Source: an uncultured Eubacteriales bacterium (GTDB lineage Bacteria; Bacillota; Clostridia; Christensenellales; Aristaeellaceae). Taken from it: a DNA stretch of 64,000 nucleotides. The notes beneath the pieces are model-generated. The model saw only the letters and a program-made list of their open reading frames with translations. It was not told where the DNA came from and ran no database searches. The translations under genes were made by a program, and so were the position numbers. The stretch lies in NCBI GenBank assembly GCA_900318145.1, contig ONJM01000004.1, forward strand, positions 62,001 through 126,000, written 5' to 3'. Positions 24,201 to 32,901 of the stretch are shown here, in pieces; the stretch's first letter is position 1; every line of letters begins with the position of its first letter.

Positions 24201-26973
24201 GACCTGGGATGCACACGGGAACCTGACAGGTGAGGCATGGTTCGGCGCTGACGGAGCACCCGCCCTGCAGCAAAACATCTACAGCAGCGCGGGCTATACC
24301 TATGACACCCATGATAACCTCACAGCGGAAGCATGGTTTGACGCGGAAGGCAAGCCTGCTCGTTTCCCGGACGGCTATGACCGCGTGGTGCACGAATACA
24401 ATGCGGTATCGCTGGACAACCGAACCCGCAGCATCTGGTATCTCAACGGCGAGATGACCACGCTGGAGGACGGCTATACCGCGATCTCCTATGAATACGA
24501 CGAACGAGGGCGCCTGATTAAGGAAAGCTACTTGGACAACGTTTTCAACCGGACCACTAACCGGAAAGGTTTTTCCGCCAGAGAATACGTTTATGACAAC
24601 GCAGACCATATCCTGCAGGTTCGGTACCTGAACGTGCTGGACCGTCTGGTTCGGCTGCCGGAAGGCTTCAGCGTCTGGCAGCGGGAATACGACCAGTACG
24701 GGCACGTTATTCTGGAGCAGTATCTGGATGAGAACGAACGGATTGCTTCTCTTACCAGCCGCGAACCTGCAAAACGAAATCTATACGATGCCCGCGGCAA
24801 TTTAGTTCGTACCGAGTACCTGAACACCGGATTACAAGCGACAGAGACTCAGTTTGGCTATTCCACAATTCAGTATACTTATGATGACCAGGATCGCCAA
24901 ATCAGCGTCACCTATCTGGATGCGGATGGGCTAAACGTCATGATTTCCCAGGGTTATGCCGGCATCCGCTATGAATACAGCGATCAGGGGAAAGTCTGGC
25001 GTACGACATATCTGGATATTGCCAAGCAGCCCACCCTGTTCCGGGATGGCTATGCCGTCTCCGAATTCATTTATGACAAGGACCTTAACCTGACCGAAAT
25101 CTATTATCTGGACGATAAATACCAGCGGACATACATCAGAGCCGGCTATTCCGGCATACGCCGCACCGTTGATAAAAACGGAGATATCCTGACAGAAACC
25201 TACCTGGACAATAATAACCTGCCCGTGAACGGCGCTGGCGGTTACGCAACTATGGTAAATACCTGGGATACAAGACGCCGCCTGACCTACCGGCAATATC
25301 TGGACTTGGACGGACAGCCGGCCCAACTGTCCTCCGGATACTGTGCAATCAAATACGAGTACGATGACAACAACAACAGGATCCGTGAATCCTATTACAA
25401 CGGAAACAAGGAACTGACCTGGTGCAAAGATGGTTATGCCGAGATTGTCTTCACGTTTGACCAACGGAACTATTGTATCAAAGAACAATTGCTGAACCGG
25501 CAGGGACAGGCAGCACTTCATTCCTCCGGAAAGTATTCCTCCCTGATCCGGGATGTGAACGCGGATGGTCGAGTAACTTCTGTGAAGTTCTATAATGAGA
25601 TTGGACAACCGACATTCTATGCCAACGACTATGCTGAGGCACGCTACAGCTACGACCTAGCCGGTCGGGAAACTGCCGTCAGCTATTATGACAAGGAAGG
25701 TAAGCTTCATACGGTCAACCGCGGCTATGCCAGGAAAACCACAAAATATAACACGTTCGGAAACGTCACTGAAGAAGCCTATTACGACGACGCGGGCAAC
25801 CTGACCGATACCACTATGGGCTATGCCATGGCTTTGTATACCTATGACGAGCTGGGTAACCGCCTGACAGAAGAATATCTGGATACGGCTAAACTACAGG
25901 TAGTACCGACAGGTGCGGCTTATGCCACTTACAAGAAAGAATATGACGAAGACGGCCATCTTATCAGCGAGTGCTATTATGATGCGTCCGGTAACCCGGC
26001 ACTCTGCCGGAACGGCTACGCTTCCCATATCATCACTTATACGGAGAGCGGACAAATTCAGGAAGAGTATTACCTGGATGAAAAAGGCGCTCCCGTGCCG
26101 GTAGGTGGATACAGCCGCAAGGTTCTGGTCTCTGAAGATTTTGACGCACGAACCTACACGATGCGTGTAATGAATGAAACGCTCCGGGACAGTGCGTATA
26201 TCGAATCGGAACAGACTTTCGACCGCTATAACCGCATGATCCGTATCCGCTACTTTGACGCGGAAGGCAGTCCGGCTGTCGGCTCCGAAGGCGTGAACAC
26301 GGTAGCTTATGAATACACTGGGCGCGGCCAGGTATCCATGGAAACATACTTCAGCGCGGAAGGAAGCCCGTCTGCCGTAAATGGCGCCTACGGTGTGGGC
26401 AAGGAATATACACCCTTTGGCAGGGTCGACAAGGAGACCTGGCTCGGTATGGACGGACAGCCCGTCCGGAACAGCGAAGGGTATGCGGCTGTCCGGTATT
26501 CATATGACCTGACCAATGCCAGCCGCGTGGAAAAAACCACCCGTTACTATCTGAATGCGCAGGATGAGCCCTGCGCGGCAGTGAATGGCGCCTGGGGTGT
26601 CAGCATTCTATACTATCCAGCTGCCCGTGTTCATGAGGTCACCTTCCTGGATGCTGAAGGAAAGCCAGCCAACATTGACGACGGATACGCAATACTGGAA
26701 TATGAAGAAGACGACAACGGCAACCGGGTCTGGGAGGGCTATTACGACAAAGACCATGCACAGACCCATTGCGCCGAAGGCTATTTCAGCAAGGAAAGCG
26801 AGTATGACAGCGAAGGACGCCTTGTTTCTGAACGTTATCTTGATTCTCACAACATCCTGACGAACAACATCCAGGGCATCGCCGGGTGGAACGGTTTCTA
26901 TGATGCCAACGGCACCCTGATTGTTACCAGCCGGTATGACCAGGACCGCCTGCCTGTGCTGGTGGATCCGTAA
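21031..26973 (+). CDS. Giant secreted protein of ~33-residue YD-like repeats
   Basis: A 1980-aa protein with a signal peptide (basic start, hydrophobic LFVLALLCSL, cleavage near ASA). The whole mature part is about 55 tandem units of roughly 33 residues. The unit reads approximately GYA...Y.YD..GN......YYDADGNP, with conserved Gly-Tyr, a Tyr-Asp pair, and a second aromatic strand before A/E-x-G-x-P. It recalls Rhs/YD beta-repeats but is shorter and lacks Rhs core and toxin domains. No LPXTG motif or membrane anchor is seen at the C-terminus. It is embedded between the BY-kinase and the LCP gene, so a role in surface polymer assembly or binding is likely. GGGGG lies 6-10 nt before ATG 21031. 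Related repeats occur at 46946 and 63712. Confidence 0.82.
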   Translation: MRFFRKLNRQRVLEKLLPRLFVLALLCSLSAGGASAESLPLSLPTYTETECEWNADGLLTGETAYDLNGAPAVNARGFHKAEYTYTDQGNLLSEVYTGIGGEPVNADGGYARAEYSYGKNAEGTEHLLTEDRYAANGSRAEIPGGYSYRRDTWDGGRMLATEYFNADGSPAQPVGGYSKILYDVEEDENSVIITKRYQAADGTPLLGTEGGARIVYIYAKNRIAASNAQIDNMGLGMILPSNVVEADFAANLPEADSGGQRLYDTRKENEDHRPMLLSTEIFGIDETKILGVKRWHREIRSYDDRGNLIRTDYLDAEGEPILAATGYASMENTYDDLNRVIQIDYLDRAGNLIKMLNGYARVTYEYYEGGNLVHYIRYFGADGERTMISTGVSMIEQEYNGDDWDYRETYYDILDEYTQSNGGFARVEWKIDKSENMDNGVSAWVINPDGVKWEKTYGTDMNLIQIKSGYAGYENFRNEYGQIIRTVYYNDQWQPTRNDEFQYAWVDYTYKGTDPEEPAATEAYFDRDGIPVEGITGAYARAMEYGGPKRNLLLAEEFFDADGNPDVSVHTGAHRAVYTYDRNQLQTSVYYYNANGNLSATRTGQAASMREYNRNGQLLWEATFGEDGNPLPVSGPHATQVHSYDFSGHHTGEKYYGADGLPVTNSNGYASAFYTYDEQGDITGITYFNAEDKLTLVGGRAQVAREYDHAHHMTYEANFGVNGKPIIISEGYSARRLRYDPETGETNRVDYYGTDGNPIFLAQGYAAYEVKYDHADNLIFRAYYDETGALTVPANPGYAKMERQTDAENRVIEEAYYGADGNLLANRNGYAVIDTTYAGNTVTVTYLSADRLLVKTAFGYARKESETDFRGNNLYTVYFGADGKPIRIAEGYAKEVRVWNHEGQLLSESYYDENGNPAECRNGYASFICEYDVNGNTTREVYYAADGKVARVVAGAPEIRRMFDKDSRLLSERYYDETGAPYMLRGDYAAIENTWDENGNLLTEQTFGTDGKLAVSTKGYAKKTLTYDAAGNLLTEEYTDAEGNLLMQASGYARKVQTWDAHGNLTGEAWFGADGAPALQQNIYSSAGYTYDTHDNLTAEAWFDAEGKPARFPDGYDRVVHEYNAVSLDNRTRSIWYLNGEMTTLEDGYTAISYEYDERGRLIKESYLDNVFNRTTNRKGFSAREYVYDNADHILQVRYLNVLDRLVRLPEGFSVWQREYDQYGHVILEQYLDENERIASLTSREPAKRNLYDARGNLVRTEYLNTGLQATETQFGYSTIQYTYDDQDRQISVTYLDADGLNVMISQGYAGIRYEYSDQGKVWRTTYLDIAKQPTLFRDGYAVSEFIYDKDLNLTEIYYLDDKYQRTYIRAGYSGIRRTVDKNGDILTETYLDNNNLPVNGAGGYATMVNTWDTRRRLTYRQYLDLDGQPAQLSSGYCAIKYEYDDNNNRIRESYYNGNKELTWCKDGYAEIVFTFDQRNYCIKEQLLNRQGQAALHSSGKYSSLIRDVNADGRVTSVKFYNEIGQPTFYANDYAEARYSYDLAGRETAVSYYDKEGKLHTVNRGYARKTTKYNTFGNVTEEAYYDDAGNLTDTTMGYAMALYTYDELGNRLTEEYLDTAKLQVVPTGAAYATYKKEYDEDGHLISECYYDASGNPALCRNGYASHIITYTESGQIQEEYYLDEKGAPVPVGGYSRKVLVSEDFDARTYTMRVMNETLRDSAYIESEQTFDRYNRMIRIRYFDAEGSPAVGSEGVNTVAYEYTGRGQVSMETYFSAEGSPSAVNGAYGVGKEYTPFGRVDKETWLGMDGQPVRNSEGYAAVRYSYDLTNASRVEKTTRYYLNAQDEPCAAVNGAWGVSILYYPAARVHEVTFLDAEGKPANIDDGYAILEYEEDDNGNRVWEGYYDKDHAQTHCAEGYFSKESEYDSEGRLVSERYLDSHNILTNNIQGIAGWNGFYDANGTLIVTSRYDQDRLPVLVDP

Positions 26974-26988
26974 AGGAGTGTGTCAGCA

Positions 26989-28050
26989 ATGAAAAAGAAC
27001 GCAATGTACAGACTGGCCCGGTGGACTGCCCTGCTGCTGGTGCTTTGCCTCCTGCCGGTATTCACGCTGAATGAAGCAGCAGCGGAGGACAGCGACTGGA
27101 TTACGTTCCTGCTGATCTGCAACGAGGGCATGAACAATGACAGGGGCAATGCCGGTAATACTCTGATGGTGGCGGCCATGGATCCGAACAGGGGAAAAAT
27201 CCACCTGATGATGTTCACCTGGGATACCTTTGTGGATTATGAAGGTTACGATGTTCCCCAGAAGCTGGATATGCCTTACCGCAACAACGGTCCGGAAGAG
27301 TCCATGAAAGTCTTTAACGACAACTTCGGCCTGAACATCAACCATTACCTGTCCCTGAACTACCTGAATCTGGCTTCCCTGATCGATGAGTACGGCGGCG
27401 TGACAGTGGATCTTTCCCGTGCTGAGCGAAACGCCCTGAACGGTATGGTGGCCTCCAAGAAGGTTCGCCTGCAGGAGGAAATAGCTTCCGGATTTCTTTC
27501 CCAGCTGGTTATTGACATGCTGGCCCAAGATTATTATCTGAATGATTTTGGCCCGGATACACACCTGAAAGGCCTGCAGGGCGTTGGCTACGGCTGGCTG
27601 CAGTATGACTCCGTATACAACTGCTGCGAGCGGGACGCGGAGGTTATCGCCTCATTATTCCACAGTGTGGGCACCTTCCTTTCCAACCGTGTTGCCCTTT
27701 ATACCGATGAAACCGGAAAACCGGAGAGCACTGAAGGGAAACGGCCAATCAACCTGGACAGCGTTACAGACGACGATTACGCGTTCCTTTTCAAAATGAT
27801 TGCCCCGATCTTCGAAATGTCCGCCAACAACATGGAAGAAGAGGAAATCCGGGCAATTACCTTATCCCTTGCCCGGATTGCGTTGCAGGCGCAGCGTGAG
27901 GGAACGGATATTTTTGACCTCCTGCATACAACTGTCCTTCCCCTGGAAGCAACCCAACCCTACGACACTGTTGCAGGCGCACAAGGTCACCTGATTGACA
28001 AGGAAGCCAACATCACAGCAATACGGAAATTCCTGTACAGCGACGATTAA
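26989..28050 (+). CDS. LytR-CpsA-Psr (LCP) family protein
   Basis: 354 aa from ATG 26989 (AAAGGAG at 10 nt). A signal peptide or anchor (LARWTALLLVLCLLPV) is followed by an LCP-like domain with DRGNAGNTLMVAAMDPNRGK near the start, VFNDNFGLNINHYLSLNY and DEYGGVTVDLS, matching the family motifs around the polyprenyl-phosphate pocket. LCP enzymes move polymer chains from a lipid carrier to peptidoglycan or proteins. The conserved Arg/Asp cluster is only partly recognisable, so activity is uncertain. It starts 13 nt after the giant repeat protein and ends the first EPS sub-operon. Confidence 0.8.
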   Translation: MKKNAMYRLARWTALLLVLCLLPVFTLNEAAAEDSDWITFLLICNEGMNNDRGNAGNTLMVAAMDPNRGKIHLMMFTWDTFVDYEGYDVPQKLDMPYRNNGPEESMKVFNDNFGLNINHYLSLNYLNLASLIDEYGGVTVDLSRAERNALNGMVASKKVRLQEEIASGFLSQLVIDMLAQDYYLNDFGPDTHLKGLQGVGYGWLQYDSVYNCCERDAEVIASLFHSVGTFLSNRVALYTDETGKPESTEGKRPINLDSVTDDDYAFLFKMIAPIFEMSANNMEEEEIRAITLSLARIALQAQREGTDIFDLLHTTVLPLEATQPYDTVAGAQGHLIDKEANITAIRKFLYSDD

Positions 28051-28374
28051 GAAAGGGAAGAACGGCACTGACCGGATTGGCAGGCCGGGACGCCCCGGAG
28101 CATATCTCAGACCTGCCCGCAAGCAACCAAGCTCTGCGGGCAGAATCAAATCCCGGTATAATTTACTCTTTCATTCCGGGAAGGGCGGAGCTTACTCTTT
28201 TTTCTGATTTTAGCTTGTTATTCTGATATGGCAAATGTGTTTTCTTATGTAATTCCGATTCACTATGTAATTTTGTCGGAAATAGACTTATGAAAATAGA
28301 ATCTTGTTGAGACAGTATTGGTATAGATATTCTAAATGAGCTTTTATAATGTTAGTACGGAGGCATTTGACACA
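28051..28374. other. 324-bp spacer inside the EPS locus
   Basis: Base composition falls sharply here: the first 150 nt are GC-rich and hold a strong hairpin (28113-28143), the rest is AT-rich like the following genes. This is the left border of the AT-rich EPS core. A possible extended -10 (TGGTATAGAT) lies near 28320. No gene found. Confidence 0.55.
28113..28143. other. Strong hairpin after the LCP gene
   Basis: Perfect 9-bp stem CTGCCCGCA / TGCGGGCAG with a 13-nt loop. No T-tract follows directly, so it is not a classic intrinsic terminator; it may stabilise the mRNA 3' end. Confidence 0.6.
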
Positions 28375-30492
28375 ATGGAACAATCAAATAGAAAAAGCAA
28401 AGTGATCGAATTTGTAAAGAGTGATTTATGGGTTGTTCTGTTAGATATAATCTCCGTTAATGCCGCCTATTTTTTGGCGCTTCTTGTACGTTTCTTTGTA
28501 GGAGGAAAATTTTACGAATCTTTACGGAGGCTTCCGTTTTTTTACAGTCAATTTGCTCCATATTATACTGTTTTCTGCATATTTATTTTTGCTTTGTTTA
28601 AATTATACGGAGGAATGTGGCGATATGCCGGTGTTAATGATATGAACCGGATAGTATTCGCGTCAACTATAACAGCTGTTGCACAGGTGGCGGGGACACT
28701 TCTTTTTGTTGCGCGGATGCCTTTAACTTTCTATTTTATCGGAGCAGCTCTCCAGTTTGTTTTTATTTCGGCTACTCGCTTTGGATACCGTTTTTTTGTT
28801 GTTGAACGCAATAGAATTTCACGAAAAGAAGCAGATGCTCTGGTGATAGGAGGAGGTGAGGAAGCGCATTATATCCTTCGTGTTCTGAATAATGGTATTA
28901 CTTATCGTCCGGTTTGTGTTGTGGATAAAAACAACCGGGTAAAAGTGATGGATGGCTTGCAGGTATATTCATCCCTGGAAAAGGCACTGGATCATCATAG
29001 CAATGTAAAATGTGTTTTCATCGCAGATTCTTCATTGAGCGTAGAAGAAAAGCGGTTCATTCATGATCAATGTGAAAAAAAGAAGTTAATTATCCGGGAC
29101 TATACCAGCTTTTTTGCTTTCCCTGCAGAGAATGATAACTTTTACGGTGCACAGGAAGTTATCCAGAGTTCAAAAGGAGACAAACAGGTTATCCCATTTA
29201 GTCCTCCGGACATCAGTAATAGTGAGATTGGTGAAGTTGTGGATACTCTTCGGTCCGGCTGGATTACAACCGGACCGAGAACCAAACTCCTTGAAAGAAG
29301 ACTTGCAGCATATATTGAAACCGGAGATGCATCTGTTGATACCGAACGTGATCCGGATCGCTGGAAAAACCGTGTAGTTTGCCTGAATTCAGCTACTGCG
29401 GCAGAGGAACTGAATCTCCGCATCCTGGGAATCCGGGAAGGAGACGAGGTTATTGTTCCTGCTTATACCTATACGGCCAGCGCTTCCGCGGCAATTCATT
29501 GCGGTGCGACTGTGAAGTTTGTGGATATCCAGAAAGACGGCGATAAATCCACCCATATGCCTGAGATGGATTATGAACAGCTGGAAGCTGCAATCACTCC
29601 AAGAACAAAAGCGGTTATTACGGTAGATCTCGGCGGCATTGTCTGCGACTATGAAAGAATCTTTGAAATCGTCAAGCGGAAAAAGGATCTGTTTACACCT
29701 CTTGAACCGGATGGCACACCGCTGGGAGACCTGTCAGCCAGAATCCAGAAAGGTATCGGAAGGGTCGCTGTTGTTGCTGATTGCGCACATAGCCTTGGAG
29801 CTTCCCGGATTATTAATTTTAAAAAGACATACTGCGGTGCGATTGCAGACTTTACGTCTTTCTCCTTCCATGCTGTAAAGAACTTTACCACTGCGGAAGG
29901 CGGCGCCAGCACGTGGAACCGAGTATTAGGCGTTACAAACAAGGAAATTTACAAGTTTTACCAGCTTCTATCCCTGCACGGTCAGAGCAAGGACGCTCTG
30001 GCAAAAACAAAGGCAGGTGCCTGGGAATATGATATTGTCGGTCCCTGGTACAAATGCAATATGACCGATATTATGGCTGCAATCGGTCTTCGGCAACTGG
30101 ACCGTTATCCAAAGCTGCTGGAGAAACGGGAACGGATCATCCGGAAATATGATGAATTGTGTGACGAACTGGGAATCAGCCATCTATGTCACCATGTTGA
30201 TGGAATGGACAGTTCTAATCATCTGTACTTGATTCGTATTCCAGAGTTTGATACAGAGAAAAGAAATCTCTTTATAGAGAAGATGGCTGAACAGGGTGTT
30301 TCAACAAATGTTCACTATAAACCTCTCCCGATGATGACAGCTTACAAAACCTACGGCTGGGATGTGAAAGATTTCCCAAATACCTTTGATTATTATTCAA
30401 ATCTGGTTTCTTTACCGTTACACACTTTGTTGACCGAAGAAGACACGGACCATATTTGTGATGTAATTAGAAAAGTTATAGCAGTCATCTGA
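28375..30492 (+). CDS. Fusion: CapD-like membrane/Rossmann domain + DegT/DnrJ aminotransferase
   Basis: About 705 aa from ATG 28375, preceded by ACGGAGG at 11 nt (an in-frame ATG at 28336 lacks a site). Residues ~20-145 form four or five membrane helices and ~155-245 a nucleotide-binding fold (ALVIGGGEEAHYILRVL), as in the N-terminal half of PglF/CapD dehydratases. From ~272 on it is a PLP-dependent sugar aminotransferase: DCAHSLGA (~469-476), Lys502 in HAVKNFTTAEGG, and NVHYKPL near 640. The C-terminal part would aminate a UDP-4-keto-6-deoxy sugar (PglE role). The dehydratase that makes the substrate is a separate gene at 48402. The fusion of a PglF-like membrane half to a PglE-like enzyme is unusual. 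Confidence 0.85.
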   Translation: MEQSNRKSKVIEFVKSDLWVVLLDIISVNAAYFLALLVRFFVGGKFYESLRRLPFFYSQFAPYYTVFCIFIFALFKLYGGMWRYAGVNDMNRIVFASTITAVAQVAGTLLFVARMPLTFYFIGAALQFVFISATRFGYRFFVVERNRISRKEADALVIGGGEEAHYILRVLNNGITYRPVCVVDKNNRVKVMDGLQVYSSLEKALDHHSNVKCVFIADSSLSVEEKRFIHDQCEKKKLIIRDYTSFFAFPAENDNFYGAQEVIQSSKGDKQVIPFSPPDISNSEIGEVVDTLRSGWITTGPRTKLLERRLAAYIETGDASVDTERDPDRWKNRVVCLNSATAAEELNLRILGIREGDEVIVPAYTYTASASAAIHCGATVKFVDIQKDGDKSTHMPEMDYEQLEAAITPRTKAVITVDLGGIVCDYERIFEIVKRKKDLFTPLEPDGTPLGDLSARIQKGIGRVAVVADCAHSLGASRIINFKKTYCGAIADFTSFSFHAVKNFTTAEGGASTWNRVLGVTNKEIYKFYQLLSLHGQSKDALAKTKAGAWEYDIVGPWYKCNMTDIMAAIGLRQLDRYPKLLEKRERIIRKYDELCDELGISHLCHHVDGMDSSNHLYLIRIPEFDTEKRNLFIEKMAEQGVSTNVHYKPLPMMTAYKTYGWDVKDFPNTFDYYSNLVSLPLHTLLTEEDTDHICDVIRKVIAVI

Positions 30493-30505
30493 AACAGAGG
30501 TTTAT

Positions 30506-31696
30506 ATGAAAACGATTCTTATAATTGGAGCTGGCTTTCTGCAGGATTTTGTCATTCAGAAGGCAGTCTTAATGGGGTACAGGACATTAACTGTTGATGC
30601 CGATCCGAAAGCCGTAGGCTTTTCGCACGCCCATAAGCATGCCGTCGTGAATATTATTGATGAAGAAGCATGTTTGCAATATGCGAAAAAAGAACAGATT
30701 GATGGGGTAATTACTGCAGCGACTGACTTTGGGGTTTTGACAGCTTCGTATATTGCTCAGGAGATGGGTCTGCCGGGACTGAAATATGAAGTGGCAAAAC
30801 TTATAAAAAATAAGTATCGTGTACGTAAACGTTTGTATGAGCAGCATGTGGATGATACAGAGCAAGCATATGCAGTTGATAAAGATACTGATATTGAAAT
30901 GCTGGCGAGACTGCTTAATTATCCTGTAATCGTAAAACCATGTGATGGATCAGGCAGTCGCGGAACAAGCAGAGTGGATTATCCGGAACAATTGGCGGAA
31001 GCGTGTATGTATGCAATGTCCGGGTCAATTACACACCAGGCAGAAATAGAGACTTTTATTACCGGACAGGAATATGGAGCAGAAAGCATTGTTGTTGATG
31101 GTCAGATACATGTATTAGGGATCATGAAAAAATGGATGACAAGACCACCGTATTATGCGGAACTTGGACATGCAATTCCTTCGGGATTATCATGTGAAAT
31201 CGAGAAAAAAGCAAAAGAGTGCGTGGAAAAGGCTATTACTGCTTTGGGAATCAACTTTGGTTCTGTCAATATGGATATGCTTATTACGGATGAAGGGAAG
31301 GTATACATCGTTGACATTGGTGCACGCATGGGAGGAAATATGATTGGTCCATGCGTTATTCCCTATGGAACAGGTGTTGATTACGTTGGTGCTATGATCC
31401 AGAATGCGGTTGGAGACTCAGTAAATTTAAGTGTAAATCCTCATAAAACTGTTGCCACACGTTTGCTGGCATTTCATGAAGGAATTGTACATAGTATTCC
31501 GGATATGCGGGAAATTGAAAATAAATATAATGTTGAAGTGTTCCATCATTTGTCAAAGGGTATGCATGTGAACGAATATCACACAAACCTTGATGGCTGT
31601 GGATATGTAGTGGCGAAAGCAAATGATGTTCAAGAAGCAATTCAAAAGGTACAGCAAGTTAGTGATATTATTGAAAAAAAGTGCTTGGAGATATAA
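30506..31696 (+). CDS. ATP-grasp ligase, first of two tandem copies
   Basis: A 396-aa carboxylate-amine/thiol ligase-type enzyme. It starts with an Rossmann-like preATP-grasp part (ILIIGAGFLQDFVIQKA), has the ATP-binding KPCDGSGSRGTSRV loop near 145-158, an EYGAESIVVDG strand and the metal-binding DIGARMGGNM near 265-275. Such enzymes activate a carboxylate and join it to an amine. Between a sugar aminotransferase and a PglC-like transferase, N-acylation of the amino sugar by an amino acid is a reasonable guess. It touches the second copy (31697) without a gap. Confidence 0.82.
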   Translation: MKTILIIGAGFLQDFVIQKAVLMGYRTLTVDADPKAVGFSHAHKHAVVNIIDEEACLQYAKKEQIDGVITAATDFGVLTASYIAQEMGLPGLKYEVAKLIKNKYRVRKRLYEQHVDDTEQAYAVDKDTDIEMLARLLNYPVIVKPCDGSGSRGTSRVDYPEQLAEACMYAMSGSITHQAEIETFITGQEYGAESIVVDGQIHVLGIMKKWMTRPPYYAELGHAIPSGLSCEIEKKAKECVEKAITALGINFGSVNMDMLITDEGKVYIVDIGARMGGNMIGPCVIPYGTGVDYVGAMIQNAVGDSVNLSVNPHKTVATRLLAFHEGIVHSIPDMREIENKYNVEVFHHLSKGMHVNEYHTNLDGCGYVVAKANDVQEAIQKVQQVSDIIEKKCLEI

Positions 31697-32899
31697 ATGA
31701 AAAAGATTTTAGTCGTAGGCGGTGGGAATTATCAGGTTCCACTGATAAAAAGAATCCGAGAATTAGGGCTGGAAGCTTATTGTGCAGATAAAAACAGAAC
31801 AGCTCCGGGTTTTAGAGAAGCAAATGGGTATAGAATCATCGATATTCTGAATCAAAAGGAATGCCTGGATTATGCGAAAGAGTTAAAGATCGATGGTGTT
31901 GCAACATATGGAGCAACAATTACCCTTCCGACAGTATCATTTATTGGGGAATGCCTGAACCTTCCTGCACTATCCCGCGAAACGGCTGAAATAGCAAGCA
32001 ATAAGTATCAGATCAAAAAAAAGCTTATTGAATTTGGCTGTAATACAAAAGGTAAATTTGCTGTATTCCATAGCATCGATGAAATGCTTCGTTTTGTACC
32101 GGATGAATATCCATGTGTGGTTAAACCGAGCGATGGTTCCGGAAGCAAAGGTGTTGTGATTGTTCAGGAGAGTAGTCAATATGAAGCAGCCGTAAATAGT
32201 GCCTTTGAAGCGGCTCGTTTTGGCGAAGTATATGTGGAAAATTTTTTCAGAGGTGAGGAGTATAGTGCAGAAGCATTTATTCATAATAATGCGATTTACA
32301 TATATTCAATCGTAAAGACTAATTTTGTGAGATATACCAGTGGAAATACCGGAATATCATATGGGCATACTACTCCACCAGGCATTGATACAGACAAAGA
32401 GAATGCAATTTGTGAGGAAATAAAAAAGGCAATCAGGATTTTAGACATTAATATGGGGAGCGTCAATTTCGATGTTATTTTATCAGAAAATGGCAGAGCC
32501 TATATTATAGATTGCGGAATCAGGGTAGGGCAAAATCTTATTGCTTCACATATCATACCTCTTGCCAGAGGTGTGAATGAAATGGATATGTATATTTCTC
32601 AGGTTTTGGGGGAAGCGGTGGATCCTGAACCAAAGAAGAATAAATGTATTGCCACGAAGCTACTGATTACTGAACCAGGAATAATTGAAGCAATAGAACC
32701 AATGGAACAATATATCGGAACGAATGGGATTCTGGCTGTTGTAATGAGAAAAAAACCAGGTGACATACAAAGGATATTTACGGACAAATCAGACAACTGT
32801 GGGTGGGTCATCTGCGGAGGAAATACTGTGGAGGAAGCTGAAAGAAATGCTGAAAATGCACGGATTCAACTTTTGAAGAACATATATATAAAGAGGTAA
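31697..32899 (+). CDS. ATP-grasp ligase, second of two tandem copies
   Basis: A 400-aa paralogue of the preceding enzyme: ILVVGGGNYQVPLIKRI at the start, KPSDGSGSKGVVIVQ as ATP loop, EEYSAEAFIHNNAI, and VNFDVILSENGRAYIIDCG with DCGIRVGQN as metal site. Identity to copy one is moderate, so they probably differ in substrate. The start follows the previous stop directly (TAAATG), so translation is coupled. It may extend the acyl chain on a 4-amino sugar or act on another precursor. Confidence 0.82.
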   Translation: MKKILVVGGGNYQVPLIKRIRELGLEAYCADKNRTAPGFREANGYRIIDILNQKECLDYAKELKIDGVATYGATITLPTVSFIGECLNLPALSRETAEIASNKYQIKKKLIEFGCNTKGKFAVFHSIDEMLRFVPDEYPCVVKPSDGSGSKGVVIVQESSQYEAAVNSAFEAARFGEVYVENFFRGEEYSAEAFIHNNAIYIYSIVKTNFVRYTSGNTGISYGHTTPPGIDTDKENAICEEIKKAIRILDINMGSVNFDVILSENGRAYIIDCGIRVGQNLIASHIIPLARGVNEMDMYISQVLGEAVDPEPKKNKCIATKLLITEPGIIEAIEPMEQYIGTNGILAVVMRKKPGDIQRIFTDKSDNCGWVICGGNTVEEAERNAENARIQLLKNIYIKR

Positions 32900-32901
32900 A
32901 T

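Noticed and set aside
22885..24705. Minus-strand frame of 606 codons inside the giant repeat gene
   Set aside because: Mirror of the periodic plus-strand gene; its regular composition comes from the repeat, and it has no ribosome site.
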